Source: Angomonas deanei
Taxonomy: Eukaryota > Euglenozoa > Kinetoplastea > Trypanosomatida > Trypanosomatidae
Reading direction: 5' to 3'
DNA: 64,000 bases
Assembly (NCBI GenBank): GCA_903995115.1
Contig: LR877158.1
Span: 496,001 to 560,000, forward strand
A model generated the notes under the pieces. The model did no database searches, was not told where the DNA came from, and saw only the letters and a list, made by a program, of their open reading frames with translations. Made by a program: the position numbers and the translations under genes. Positions 10,825 to 20,846 of the stretch are shown one piece after another. How positions within the stretch are numbered: the first letter of the stretch is position 1; every line of letters starts with the position of its first letter.

Positions 10825-12351
10825 TTATGGAGCATGCGCCCTCTTCCGCACAATTGGCTTTGCGTCGCCCGGCAGCTGTGAATCGATAAACTTTGCGTAC
10901 TCTGCATCGTCTAGCGCCTCTCTCTCCCGCTGCAGGCGTGCCTCCTCGCGTAGTTGCTCTAGCTCCGCCCGCTCATTCGCGTGCTTCTCGTCCGCCTGCA
11001 TCCGCTGGATACCTTTAATTCTCCTCGCCTCTGCTAACCGTTCCGCCTCCTCGGCGTCCATTTCAGCCTTCACCCGCTCCGGGTAGGTGCGCATTTCAGC
11101 TAAGTGCTCCGCTTCCTCTTCCTTGGTGAGGTAACCGGTGGCGGTCGCCTCCGCCTTGCGGTGCTGGGACGATCTCCACGATTCCGTGCCGGACGCCATC
11201 GCCTCCTCTTCCTGCGGTTTGCGCAGCTCCTTGGATCGCTGGACTCGCGTGCTATCGTCCTGATACATTCTATCCAAGAAGCTGGTGCCCTTGTTCTCAA
11301 ACACTTCTTGTGTGCGATACTTGGGGGCAGGGTTGGAGGTTTCGTCTACGTAGGCGTCAATACCCACCTTCTTGCGGTTCTCAAACCGCTGTTGCTTCTT
11401 GTTACGTGCGTCGTAGGCGGACTGCTTCATTTGCTCGAGCCGTTCCTCCTCTTCCTGTCGCTTGCGCTCGTATTCCATGTCTTCGGCCTTTCTGGTGTCT
11501 AGCTTCTGTGCCTTGGTGGTCGCCTTGCGGGCGTTGGACTTGTTGAACGTGCTGTTGTACAGCTCCTTCTGCCGTCTTTCCTCGGTTTCTAATCTATTCT
11601 CCTCCGCCTCCTCCTCCGCCTCCTGTCGCACTCTAAGACGCTCTCCCTTCTCATCCAGGCGCTGCTTCTTCCGCTCTTCTATCTGACCCTTGAGCATCTC
11701 CATATTGGCGTTTTTGATATCTAATTCCTTCTGCTTTCTTTCCAGGGTCAGTCGCATCTCCTCCGCGTTGTCACCCCAATTCTTCATGATGATCTCATCC
11801 AACTCACGCTGGCGGTCGACATTCTCCGCCTCACGTCGCAGTTTGTTCTCTTCGATCTGCTTTTCCTGCGCTTGAAGGGTTTCGTGTAGTATCTTCGCAG
11901 ACTTCACATTGCGTCCTCGCGGGTCGTCGAGAAGGGTTTGGAGCTCTAGTCTAGCGTTCGCCTCGCGCTTTTTCTCCTCCTCCTCGAGGTTGTACAGTTC
12001 ATCTAAAGCCTGGCGCCGACGTTCCGCCTCCTCCTTTTGTTGTTCCTGTTTTTTGAGAAAATTATCGTGGCGTGCCTCGACAGTGTCGGTCCATCCAGCC
12101 TTGTGTTGATTAGAGAGCTGTTTGCGCCTCTGTTCCTCCAGGGTGCGCTGATTGACCTCCTCCTCGTCGTTCTCGAACGCCAGTCGGCGAATCCACATGA
12201 GCTCTCGGTCGCTGATGATGCCTACGCGGGACATGTCCACCCCGGATGCGACCGCATTCGCGTTGCCTACCTTGCGTGACTTGTCCACGCGTGCGCGGGT
12301 GGACGCGTTTAGCTGCGCACCTTTAGGTGTGCTCTTTTTCTTCGGGGGCAT
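10825..12351 (-). CDS. TPH-domain coiled-coil ciliary protein, CFAP210-like
   Basis: The intact 508-aa protein is almost wholly charged coiled coil, rich in Glu, Arg, Lys and Gln from residue 60 to the end, with a Lys-rich N-terminus (MPPKKKS). This is the make-up of the trichohyalin-plectin-homology family of microtubule inner proteins (CFAP45, CFAP53, CFAP210, MNS1). A segment near 145-175 (VKSAKILHETLQAQEKQIEE) resembles the CFAP210 (CCDC173) stretch carrying Val-Lys, His-x-x-Leu and Glu-x-Gln-Ile-Glu, and the opening block around residues 45-100 fits too. In other flagellates CFAP210 sits inside the doublet A-tubule. CFAP45 is the main alternative. I am sure of an axonemal coiled-coil protein of this superfamily, less sure of the orthologue. 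Confidence 0.65.
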   Translation of the reverse strand: MPPKKKSTPKGAQLNASTRARVDKSRKVGNANAVASGVDMSRVGIISDRELMWIRRLAFENDEEEVNQRTLEEQRRKQLSNQHKAGWTDTVEARHDNFLKKQEQQKEEAERRRQALDELYNLEEEEKKREANARLELQTLLDDPRGRNVKSAKILHETLQAQEKQIEENKLRREAENVDRQRELDEIIMKNWGDNAEEMRLTLERKQKELDIKNANMEMLKGQIEERKKQRLDEKGERLRVRQEAEEEAEENRLETEERRQKELYNSTFNKSNARKATTKAQKLDTRKAEDMEYERKRQEEEERLEQMKQSAYDARNKKQQRFENRKKVGIDAYVDETSNPAPKYRTQEVFENKGTSFLDRMYQDDSTRVQRSKELRKPQEEEAMASGTESWRSSQHRKAEATATGYLTKEEEAEHLAEMRTYPERVKAEMDAEEAERLAEARRIKGIQRMQADEKHANERAELEQLREEARLQREREALDDAEYAKFIDSQLPGDAKPIVRKRAHAP

Positions 12352-12584
12352 TTTCTGATGGTGTTATTCTGTTTCTTCTAACGAATAGGGTGTGTTTGAA
12401 GCTGTTACACAGAAGAGAGAGTGTGAGAGAGAGAGAGAGGGAGGAAGTGAAAGAAACAAAAAGACCAAGCATTGGCTCCTGGTGGCGTATACACAATCGG
12501 TGCATACATGTCTAAAATTCTAGAACAAAGATTTTATTAGTTTCACAGCGTTATATATTCATGCGGCAAGCCACATTTCATCCT

Positions 12585-12812
12585 TTACTCTTGTACCTGT
12601 AACAAAACGTTGGTATCGGCGGGGTTAAACTTCAGAAGTAAATCGATCATATCCACGTGGGTGAGCATCATGCGGCGGCAGCAGAAACGGTCTAACTCCA
12701 GCGCGTCCATTGCGGTCTTCTCGGACTCTCCTTCGCTGATGAGGTCGAGATAGACCAAGTACTTGTCACCGATCACTTTGCCGCACGTGAAGCAGCGAAC
12801 AGGGATGATCAT
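12585..12812 (-). CDS. RPB10: RNA polymerase subunit RPB10 (shared by Pol I, II, III)
   Basis: This 75-aa protein is the small zinc subunit common to all three nuclear RNA polymerases and needed for assembly of the RPB3/RPB11-type subcomplex. The sequence starts [15 protein letters not shown], the canonical first zinc knuckle (Cys7, Cys10), and carries the adjacent RFCCRRM pair (about Cys44-Cys45) that completes the site, followed by the conserved [12 protein letters not shown] helix. Length and start (ATG at 12812) match the family. Trypanosomatids can have extra RPB10-like paralogues; the fully conserved zinc site here favours the general form. It sits in the 600-bp gap between the CFAP210-like gene and the hydrolase gene. 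Confidence 0.95.
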   Translation of the reverse strand: MIIPVRCFTCGKVIGDKYLVYLDLISEGESEKTAMDALELDRFCCRRMMLTHVDMIDLLLKFNPADTNVLLQVQE

Positions 12813-12962
12813 TGTGCTAAATACGGTTCACTAACAGTAATAAGAGAAGAAGACAGAGAGAAGTAGGAATTCTAACGGGGAAACCTAGCACAATCAATCC
12901 CAATACCCAAACACATTTGTCACCACCAACCGCTCATTGCTTTAACGATACGAATTCGTATT

Positions 12963-14105
12963 TTACATGTGCGCGCTCATAAAGGGCACCACCTTTTCCA
13001 CAAACTCAGCCGTCTTCTCGTAGTGCACAAAGTGGCCGGCGCCGGGGACGACCACTTGCCGCGAATTGGGGAAGAAGCGAGGAATCAACTTTCGCTTGGC
13101 CTCCTCTTGGTACGGCGACTTTTCCCCAAACACAAACAGAACCGGTAAAGTGCACACTTTCGGGGTAGCGCCGCCTTGGTCTTGCGCCATGAACCAATCC
13201 ACAATGGACGGTTTAAAGGCGCCGTATTGCTGAAACAGTATATCCAAATTGCAGCGCCATGAGGCGACTTTTGGCGTGTTGAACACGATATTCGTGGTGA
13301 CAAAGTCCCGCATGGCGGCACTCTTCATCCCTACACGGAGCAACTCCTCCTTGACGTCGTCGTAGCTGTGAATCCGACTCAGGTCCACGTTCGTCATACT
13401 GTACAGTGTGCCGTACACGGTGTCCGCCTTTTCGTCGGAGTGTTGGGTACCCAGCTCAATGACAGGGGTCACATCGACAATAACGGCCGCGCGAATTCGC
13501 CCCCACTTGGGAATGCGACTTGTCATGTCGTTCACCCCCTCGTACGGCACGGCACCACTGTCGGAGAAGAGAATGTCCCTGATCGGCTGTGTTTCCGGAA
13601 AGTTGAACTGTTCGTTCACACTTCGCATACTCTCCGCACACTCGCGCCGTCTTTCCTCCTTCCACTTTCCGAACGTGCCACTGCGGGAGGGCAGCAGTTG
13701 GTCTTCGTTGTATCGGCGCAGCAGAAGCCCCATCAGCGCCAGACCACCCATGCTGTGTCCAATGGCAATACTACCCGTGTCCACCGCGGCCTCTGTAACG
13801 CCGGACAGTTCCCTCTTGAGGGTGTGCTGGCCATTCAACACGAAGGACTCCAAGTCTGACGCGAGCGCCGCACAGCTGTGATTGGGGTTGTGTGGACTGG
13901 CACCGTGGTTCCGCATATCCACGGCGTACAGTTTGTTCAGCTTTTTGCTGATCATGGGGTGTCCACAAATGTGACGGGATGGGGTCGCCCAATTCATGGC
14001 ATTCCCTAGTAGACCGTGTGCCACATAAATATTACTGGATGCGCCTACAGTGGGTTTTGGTGGGGTGTGTACCTTGTAGGCGAGGGATACCGCTCGGGCG
14101 CTCAT
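12963..14105 (-). CDS. Alpha/beta hydrolase, ABHD11-like
   Basis: Alpha/beta-hydrolase fold protein of about 380 aa. It shows an oxyanion-hole motif VAHGLLGNAMNW, the DMRNHG motif, the nucleophile elbow GHSMGG (Ser near residue 125), a late FVFGEKSPY strand that would precede the acid, and the catalytic His in GAGHFVHYEKTAEF near the C-terminus. The HGLLG...DMRNHG combination is typical of the mitochondrial ABHD11/YbfF esterase group. Insertions between the core strands make it longer than human ABHD11 (about 315 aa). I chose the ATG at 14105 (MSARAVSLAYK); the frame stays open to 14174, but those residues look untranslated. Substrate unknown. The MSARAVSLAY start could be a short mitochondrial presequence. 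Confidence 0.82.
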   Translation of the reverse strand: MSARAVSLAYKVHTPPKPTVGASSNIYVAHGLLGNAMNWATPSRHICGHPMISKKLNKLYAVDMRNHGASPHNPNHSCAALASDLESFVLNGQHTLKRELSGVTEAAVDTGSIAIGHSMGGLALMGLLLRRYNEDQLLPSRSGTFGKWKEERRRECAESMRSVNEQFNFPETQPIRDILFSDSGAVPYEGVNDMTSRIPKWGRIRAAVIVDVTPVIELGTQHSDEKADTVYGTLYSMTNVDLSRIHSYDDVKEELLRVGMKSAAMRDFVTTNIVFNTPKVASWRCNLDILFQQYGAFKPSIVDWFMAQDQGGATPKVCTLPVLFVFGEKSPYQEEAKRKLIPRFFPNSRQVVVPGAGHFVHYEKTAEFVEKVVPFMSAHM

Positions 14106-14348
14106 TTTCGTTCTACTGGATATGGGATGGGGGAGGAGAAACATAATAATCCAGTAAATTGATGTATCAGGCAAACGAAATATGAAAATGAAGACTTTTC
14201 GCTTTCACTGTTGAAAAGCATTTTGGTTTCTAAGCTCTATTATTGTATTGTCATTAAACACACACACAGGGAAATTCTATTTCACACAATTGATAGGAAA
14301 GCAGTTCGCAACGAGGATAACGGTAATTCAAAAAATGACACGGTGGGA

Positions 14349-14882
14349 CTAGTACTGGTCCATCACTTTTTCTATAAACTCCGTGTACTTGAAACAGCCA
14401 GTGTTTTGAGGATCTACTACCCCAATGATCTTTTGCGCCTCCTCCGCCGTTAGCTTTTCGGTACCATACGTCATCAACACGTGACGTAACATATCTGTAG
14501 AAATGAATCCCCCAGGGATGTCGTCAAAGGTCTCAAACGCCTTTTTTAATTCGTCCTTTGAGAATTCAGCGTGGAGACGCTTTGTCATCACATTCAAGAA
14601 GGTATTGAAGTGAATACGCGTCTGTCCGCCGTCTTTGCTGACAATGTCGGAATTAAAAAGGGAGGAGCTATTAATGTTGCTGCTGTTGTTCACGGCTGTG
14701 TTGGCGCGTGTCGTGGTGGTGTCTTCGAAGAAGAGTTCCTCTAAGTCACTTTCGTCGATGCGTACTTGCAGGGTAGACAGTAGCTTGCGGAGGTCCGGCA
14801 TCGTAATGTAGTCTCGATTCCCGGCCACAAGCGTGAAGATTTCTCTGAACTCCGCCACTTCGTTGGTGCTGAGGGAGGGCAT
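14349..14882 (-). CDS. EF-hand (centrin/calmodulin-like) protein
   Basis: Protein of about 177 aa from the ATG at 14882 (MPSLSTNE). Two lobes of paired EF-hands can be traced. The N-lobe (about residues 8-45) has a degenerate loop. An Asn/Ser-rich insert lies near 55-75. The C-lobe shows AFETFDDIPGGFISTDML with a Gly-rich, probably non-binding loop, then GVVDPQNTGCFKYTEFIEKV, which keeps Asp at position 1 and Glu at position 12 and is the only loop likely to bind calcium. The order of helices fits the centrin/calmodulin superfamily. The protein is too divergent to place as a true centrin. It might serve the flagellum or basal body, but nothing here proves that. Confidence 0.8.
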   Translation of the reverse strand: MPSLSTNEVAEFREIFTLVAGNRDYITMPDLRKLLSTLQVRIDESDLEELFFEDTTTTRANTAVNNSSNINSSSLFNSDIVSKDGGQTRIHFNTFLNVMTKRLHAEFSKDELKKAFETFDDIPGGFISTDMLRHVLMTYGTEKLTAEEAQKIIGVVDPQNTGCFKYTEFIEKVMDQY

Positions 14883-15103
14883 ACTAGGCGTTTGCGCTAG
14901 TACAAAATAAAGCAATAAAAGGATTTACTAATAGGTGTAACGGCTAATGGAAATGAAAATAAAGGGGGGGAAATGGTACGTCTCGGGTTGAAGTGGGTCA
15001 TTGACATACAGTGTGTTTTGTGCACGTTATTTTTTAAAGTGTGTGTTTATTTTTTTTATTATACGTTTAAATGTACGTGTGAATGTAGAGCGGAAGTACC
15101 ACG

Positions 15104-16336
15104 TTACACCGGCGTGTGTCGCAGCAGTTCAGTCGCAAAACTGTCCCAGCTGCCCAGCCAGCCCATGTACTCTTCCTGTTCCATATGATACTGTGTTTGG
15201 CAGATATACTCCACCACCTCGGAAGATATTCCTAGTTCATTCATAATGTAACTGAGAAACGCATCCTTCAGCTCGTTGGACAGCTCCGACACGTACGGAC
15301 CGTTGTACAGCAGTGTGCGAGCGTAGTCGCCGTTGAGGCCGAATTGCCTCAGAAGTGGCGCGTCGGTCGACGCAGCGGAGACTTTCCTCTCATCCGAACC
15401 CTTTTCCCCGTCTGTACGCCGCTGCAGTTGTTTTCGCTGAAATGCATCCGCCTGGGAGGACACTGCGGCGCCCACCACGCGGGACAGCAATTCCCGGTAG
15501 ATGGGGTCCCCAGCTCCAAAGTTGGTCTGCTCCTCCAGTTTGCGCGCAGCGTCGTCGGTGAGGAAAAACGCCCGCCGAATGCGTAGCTCGCTGTTGACAC
15601 TGGCCAGCTGCAGGAAGAGGGTCAGATTGGTGTCCCATACTTTTTCCTGACCCGTGGGGATAGTGGGCGACTTTCTCTTAGTTGGGTTTGTCTTGCGGAC
15701 CATCACATCAAAGACAGACCACTCCACCAGCGGCACATTGTAGTCCGCCATGGACAAATCCTGCACGCGAAAGGGGGCGAAAATAGACACCGACGTGTCA
15801 GAACGAACCGCCGTCGGCTTCGGCGTCTCTTCACTAGGCTGATACTTTCCTCCCTTCTGCAGCACCCACCGGCTATCCTCCTTCCCTATTTCTTTACGCT
15901 CCTGCGCCTTCTGTCGACGGATGGTCTGCTGCATGGTGAAATAATTACTGCCGCTGGTGTGGTGCACATGCCACCCACGCGGTGCCAACGGCGGTATCGC
16001 CATCACCCCTTCTACGGTATCTCGCTCCACCTCTGCCGTTAGCTCCGCCGATACCTTTCGCCGTAAGGCCACCAGTGACTCGTGCAGTCCCATTTTCTTT
16101 CGTTTCTGTGAAGGAGCGGCGGTCGTATTCTCTAGTACATCACTGTCCTGCGTGCCAGCGGCCATCTGCTCATCCATGGCCGTTAATTTTTTCCCAATTA
16201 AAGTAACCTCCTCATCGTAAAATTCATTCCCCGTTCTATGGTGGTCGGCTATAAACCGTTTTGCACTGCAGTGGGCACCACAACAGGTTGCTACGTAGGT
16301 GGTCAGCTTTCTATTCCACTGAATCATCATCATCAT
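15104..16336 (-). CDS. MAM33 / p32-family mitochondrial protein (p22-like)
   Basis: Protein of about 410 aa with a C-terminal MAM33/gC1qR-type domain. This is visible in the last ~90 residues, where a Leu-rich helix (LSNELKDAFLSYIMNELGIS) leads to an acidic helix ending in EQEEYMGWLGSWDSF, matching the family's end pattern of Leu-x-x-Phe-Leu...Tyr-x-x-Trp-Leu. The basic, hydroxylated N-terminus (IQWNRKLTTYVATCCGAHC) fits a mitochondrial presequence. Family members are acidic matrix proteins. In trypanosomes p22 is a cofactor of mitochondrial RNA editing (family knowledge). The protein is longer than typical p32 because of an N-terminal and a central insertion. The first ATG is at 16336, followed by a run of four Met codons. 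Confidence 0.75.
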   Translation of the reverse strand: MMMMIQWNRKLTTYVATCCGAHCSAKRFIADHHRTGNEFYDEEVTLIGKKLTAMDEQMAAGTQDSDVLENTTAAPSQKRKKMGLHESLVALRRKVSAELTAEVERDTVEGVMAIPPLAPRGWHVHHTSGSNYFTMQQTIRRQKAQERKEIGKEDSRWVLQKGGKYQPSEETPKPTAVRSDTSVSIFAPFRVQDLSMADYNVPLVEWSVFDVMVRKTNPTKRKSPTIPTGQEKVWDTNLTLFLQLASVNSELRIRRAFFLTDDAARKLEEQTNFGAGDPIYRELLSRVVGAAVSSQADAFQRKQLQRRTDGEKGSDERKVSAASTDAPLLRQFGLNGDYARTLLYNGPYVSELSNELKDAFLSYIMNELGISSEVVEYICQTQYHMEQEEYMGWLGSWDSFATELLRHTPV

Positions 16337-16607
16337 GTACAACGGTATCTCAACACACCTGTCTAATTCATTTATGCAATACTTGAAACCAGAAAAAAAA
16401 AGAGGGAGAGGTCGGGGGAACGTTTGAAGAGAGCACGTTTCGAAAAATACGGTACACGCAAATAATTCAACAAAAAACTTGTAGCGACAATGCAGTCATT
16501 ATGGGAGCCTATAAACATCGTAAGTACCTTTTTTTAGTGTCATTCATTGCTTTATTTTTAAACATTCTATACAGTATTACAAGAGAGGTACAATCACGCC
16601 ACGCCGT

Positions 16608-16964
16608 TTAGTCCAATTTCAAAAAGTACACCGTCACTAAACAGTGAAGCGAGTGATTCTCGAATGGCACGTGCACCATACCGTCCTTCGCGTTATCCCA
16701 CAGAGAAATAAACCCGGTGGAAATCGCTGCGCCCGTTTTCTGGGAAATAACGCAGTTCACTATGTACTTGAAAGGTTTCTTCAGTTCCGACAGATCTTTC
16801 AGTACTGTACAAATCACATCTTCCGTCCAGGCGTCTACTTTAGTCGTGTTGAACTCCTCCTCACCCAGCTTCGTTTTCAACGTGTTGACTATATCCTCGT
16901 GGATGGCCTCGCTGCTGAAGGTGGTGTCGTCGTCGAGGGTTTCTTCCCGATCGTAGTCTGCCAT
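16608..16964 (-). CDS. DYNLT: Dynein light chain, Tctex1/DYNLT type
   Basis: Protein of 118 aa with a complete Tctex1 domain. It begins with an acidic MADYDREETLDDDTTF leader, then the first helices, the strand motif KPFKYIVNCVISQKTGAA, and the closing HSLHCLVTVYFLKLD. These blocks line up with human DYNLT1 from end to end, and the length is the family norm. It would be a light chain of axonemal or cytoplasmic dynein that dimerises and binds the intermediate chain N-terminus. I took the ATG at 16964; an in-frame TTG two codons upstream is not needed. Confidence 0.93.
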   Translation of the reverse strand: MADYDREETLDDDTTFSSEAIHEDIVNTLKTKLGEEEFNTTKVDAWTEDVICTVLKDLSELKKPFKYIVNCVISQKTGAAISTGFISLWDNAKDGMVHVPFENHSLHCLVTVYFLKLD

Positions 16965-17466
16965 GGTCAATAGAAAGGCTGTGAGGGTGGTTTGATAATG
17001 TGGTATGTGCTACACGGAGAACAAAAGAGAAGAGGGGAAAGGTTGTGTTCTTGTCACGGGTTGTGTCGCACGTATTTACAGTTTTTGCGGGAGTACCTCC
17101 CGTCCACATTTTCTTTGAATTCATTATCGTAAACGTTTCCTCTTAGTAGAACTTAAAATGAATATTTTGTCAGTTGTTATGGATTGATCGATTATGTATA
17201 GAGACGGTTTTTGTATAGGGTTTGCCCTTTTTTGTTAATAGTTTATTGTATTTACATGTGAGGCGCAGTAACAGGAAAAAGAAGGGCATTGTTTTGTTTA
17301 TTTCTCTGTTCCGCATTTTTTTTTTGTCAGTAAAGGGTGATATTTATTTTTTGTTTGTATAACCTCCTGCAACTGTATTACTTCAAGTTATTCTCGTTTC
17401 AATAAAAACAAATAACAATCGTAAAAAAAAAAAAAGAATCAAGTAAGCATGGTGAGCCTTCCCTTT
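16965..17466. other. Intergenic spacer
   Basis: No gene is seen in these 500 bp. The DNA is AT-rich, with T-rich runs on the plus strand (about 17228-17240 and 17317-17327) and an A13-like run at about 17422-17434 next to the ADSS stop. A purine run at 17020-17040 is a candidate pyrimidine tract for the DYNLT acceptor. Confidence 0.5.
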
Positions 17467-19486
17467 TTACTGCTTCAGGTAGATGATGTCGTCACCGTTG
17501 GGTCCGTTGCCAATGGAGAGTACCTTGCAGCCAGTGAAGTGCTCAATGGCACTCACGTACTCGCACAGGGCGGGCGGGAGGGCCGCGTTGCGCTTGCGCT
17601 GGGTCGCGGCGATGGGGGAATCCTTCCATCCCTTCACCATTTTCACAATGGGGTGGCAGTGGAAGAGGGCGGACTCGTTGGGGACCGGATCGCCGGCGTG
17701 GATAATGTCACCATTGTGGTAAATCTTACCGTTGCAGTTCACCTCCGCACCAGTCGGGCTGTAGAAGACGTAGGCGATCACGAGACCGAGGTAGTCGTAG
17801 TGGTCACCTCGGTCGAGGGCGGAGATGGAGAGATAGGGGCCCTGGCACGCGTTCACCTCGTGGTGGAGGACACAGTCAAAGTAACCGCAGACACGGGGCT
17901 TCTTGGTGACCGCGCCACACTCACCGTGGTACAGGGCGGAACCGATGGCCATGGCGACATTAATATTGTAGGTGCCCGCGGCGTCACGGTACTCCACCGG
18001 CTCGACAATACCGTTGAACTTTTCGGGGTTGGCGCGGTTGGGGAAGGCCTTGGTGCAGAAGGTGGCCTGGATCGCGTCAAAGTCCTTGCACATCTCCTTC
18101 GGTAAGTCGTTGAGGGTGTTAATGTTTTGGCTGGAGAAGAAGTCTTGGGCGACGAAGCTACTCGGGCACGCACCGACCCCCACGCGGCTGCTGCCGGGTG
18201 CCTTGTGCACGTTGATCACCACACTCTTGAAGCGTTGGAAGTTGAGCTGGGAGGTGGCGAGGAGGCCAGCCGCCGTCGTGTCGGCAGAGGTGGAGCTGCT
18301 CCAGAACTTCTCTCTAGCGTTACTCAACCAGTACGACTGGGGACCTTCCAGCAGAATTTTTTCTCCCTTCAGCAGAGAGCTGCGCAGTTCGTGGATGACA
18401 TCCGCACGCTGGGGGAAGTCGGGATTCTCCTTTACCTTGGTACGGTAGAGGTCCACTAAAAACTGCACCTTGTCCTTGGCGGTGACAAACTCAATCACAT
18501 AGGACGGGACACGGATGACGCCATCCTCATTCTCCTCCAAGCAGCGCGCCAGCACGTCGTCCTCGGAGAGGTTTTGAACCTTGAGGAACCCAAAGTAGGT
18601 GTCCATGTCCCTCCTCAGACGGGCACGGAGGGTCTTCTCGTCATTGTAGATGTGGTCCAGGCGAATCCCGCGCTTCGTCACCTTGCTGGCGTGCACCGGC
18701 GACATACCCTTCAGCGTGGAGGCGTTCTTGCCCGACCCTAGGAGGTCCAACAGTTTGTGGTAGGGGGCGACGACATGCACGTTTCCTATGAAGAGACGGC
18801 TCTTGTACTCTATGTCGGCGTCCACGAGCTGCTGCACCTCCTTCTGCATAAAGCTGACGGGGTCCATCACGCACTCTGGGCCGACGTAGTTCTTCTTACC
18901 CTCGAGGAGAAGACCAGAGGGAGCGAGGTTGAAGACAAACTTGCGGCCCTTGCTGTCGTACACCGTGTGGCCAGCGTTCTCGCCGCTGTTGACACGCGCG
19001 ATAGAGGTGCACTTTGGGTGACGGGCCACCGCGTCGACGGTTCTTTCCCTTTCCTTCATCACCAAAGAACGCACCCGCCACCATAATGATGTCGTTGGCG
19101 TCCACGATGCGGTAGAGCGAGTCCTGCACGGAGGACTCCACGTACTGCTTCGTGCGGCGGGGCTCCTGAAGCTGGGGGATGGGCGCCGTGTTCTTGATGC
19201 CCTCATAGATGGCACGCTGCTCATCGGTGGTGCGGCAGTTGAGGGCGACCTCCTTCATCGGGGACTCCTCCTGCGGCGCTGCCCTGTCGCGGGACTGGTT
19301 GAGGGAGCGGCTGGCAGACCCAGGGGAGCTGCGAGGCTGCAGACGACTGGCAGCGGACACACGTGGGGGCGTGCGGGTGGGGGTGGCGTCGACAGGGGCG
19401 TTGGGGTCCTGGTGGGAAATGATGGAGCCCTCTCTTACGGAGGCGGCCGGGGTGGGCGCAGCGCTGCCGTAGCGGCGCACAGGCAT
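17467..19486 (-). CDS. ADSS: Adenylosuccinate synthetase, one frame change
   Basis: Catalyses IMP + Asp + GTP to adenylosuccinate, the first committed step from IMP to AMP, which matters in purine-salvaging kinetoplastids. The N-terminal frame (19486 down to about 19040) holds a Ser/Pro-rich extension of ~130 residues and then the P-loop GAFFGDEGKGK. The rest of the enzyme follows in another frame, starting TVDAVARHPK and then NSGENAGHT. The change falls in the triplet right after the P-loop, where AAGAACC reads through if one A is dropped. The remainder is coherent to the C-terminus (SIGNGPNGDDIIYLKQ). The predicted protein is ~670 aa, longer than bacterial PurA (~430) because of the extension and internal inserts, as in other kinetoplastid ADSS. 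Confidence 0.9.
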
Positions 19487-19697
19487 TTGGAAGGTGGGTT
19501 AAAAAGGACTAACGGGTTACTTTTAAATGATCCAGAAAAAAGGGAGAAAGAAACATGTTTGTGCTCTGACAGAAGTTGTTTGTTGTCTACTCTAAAAATA
19601 CCTACACTTTTTCTTTTTTTTTTACAAGATAACCACTAATAAACACAAACTAATCATAAATGTGAACTACTTATATAACTTTTTTTTTTTTTTTGCC

Positions 19698-20258
19698 CTA
19701 CTCATACGAGTAGCGGTTGGACAAGGGGTCTATCGAGGACACTAAACCGCGGGTGAAGAGATTAGGGTCGGGAAACTGGTTTGTCGCCTTCTTCACATGC
19801 ATGACACGCTCCCGCCAGTGCGGCTCGTTCAGCTCGTCGAGCTCGGCCTTGTAGTGCTCGTTGGTGCCAACCATGTAAGACGCCTCGCCGCGGGAGCGCA
19901 GGGCCTCCCGCACCTGTCGGGAGCGGTACACCTTTTGGATATCTGGCTCCACCTCCAACCACTTGTAGCTAGGATTGTTCTTGGACTTTTTGATTTGCAT
20001 CACACCCTTTTTGGTGGCGTAGAGGGTGAACGTGTTGGGGTCCATGCGCACATTGCGGCCGGGGCGGTACTCGGGCAGACGCGAGTAGCGGTCCTGCCCA
20101 TACCGCCGTCGCTGCTCCTTCAGCTGCTCTATGGGGGTGACAGGGGTGTCCGGGATGACATGGAACAACTTTGCCTTTTGCCGTGGCGAGCCGGCCTGAT
20201 TCTTGGCGTTACCCGCCGTCACCTTACTCGCCAGGGCAACCGTGGAAATGCGTATCAT
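19698..20258 (-). CDS. Mitochondrial ribosomal protein bL27
   Basis: Protein of 186 aa with an N-terminal presequence-like stretch (MIRISTVALASKVTAG) and a bL27 core. The recognisable part is RLPEYRPGRNVRMDPNTFTL followed by YATKKGVMQI, matching the family's Arg-x-x-Gly-x-x-Val...Asp-x-Thr-Leu-Phe-Ala-x-x-x-Gly pattern, where bL27 approaches the P-site tRNA in the large subunit. The remaining ~95 C-terminal residues are charged and not found in bacterial bL27; kinetoplastid mitoribosomal proteins commonly carry such additions. ATG at 20258. It lies 210 bp downstream of the spacer with many homopolymers. Confidence 0.78.
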   Translation of the reverse strand: MIRISTVALASKVTAGNAKNQAGSPRQKAKLFHVIPDTPVTPIEQLKEQRRRYGQDRYSRLPEYRPGRNVRMDPNTFTLYATKKGVMQIKKSKNNPSYKWLEVEPDIQKVYRSRQVREALRSRGEASYMVGTNEHYKAELDELNEPHWRERVMHVKKATNQFPDPNLFTRGLVSSIDPLSNRYSYE

Positions 20259-20846
20259 TGGGGAGGGCGGTGGGAAGTGCCACTCCTAGTACTATCGCCT
20301 AATGTATACTGTCACAAAACAAAGACAGAAGAGAAGTGTGGTGGTAACAGCGTTCGTTACAAACAATGTATACTTGTCGCGAAGGTTACAACCTCGAAAC
20401 AAAACGACAAAAAAATTTTTTTTCCATTTTTTTTTTTTTTCGAACGGTTTATTATTGCACTTTTTTTTTATTAATTTTTGTTAATTTTCGGAGCTCCGTC
20501 GCCTAAACTTAATCAACTTGAATAGGTAACGACGGAAAACTCGCTTAAACGGTATAGATAATGGTGTTTTTATTTATTTATTATCATTACAATTAGGATA
20601 TCGTTAGTTTCTATGTATAGTGTTCAAACAGCAAATTGTTGTTTTAATTTGTATATGAAAAAGAAGTGTAGCATCGTCCTTTTTTTTTTTTTTTTTTTCC
20701 TCCGTGGTTGTAACCATCCGTATTAAAAAGAATTTGAAAAATGACAATAATAATAAAATAAGTTTTTTTAAAAGAGCGCAAAATATCAACAGTTATATTA
20801 AGAACAGAAAAGTAAACAAAAAAAAAAAAAGGAAAAATTACGCGCT
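20259..20846. other. Intergenic spacer rich in homopolymers
   Basis: No gene is seen. The 588 bp are very AT-rich. They contain A/T runs near 20411-20440 and 20461-20470, a T18-like run at 20680-20698 and an A14-like run at about 20818-20831 just below the nucleoside transporter stop. Weak open frames here are translations of these runs (Phe/Lys/Asn only). Confidence 0.6.

Noticed and set aside
16501-16611. Plus-strand 36-codon frame starting MGAYKHRKYL with a GTAAGT nearby
   Set aside because: Its first residues recall ribosomal protein L15 (MGAYK) and the GTAAGT resembles a 5' splice site, but the rest is a hydrophobic run in AT-rich spacer on the wrong strand with no continuation.
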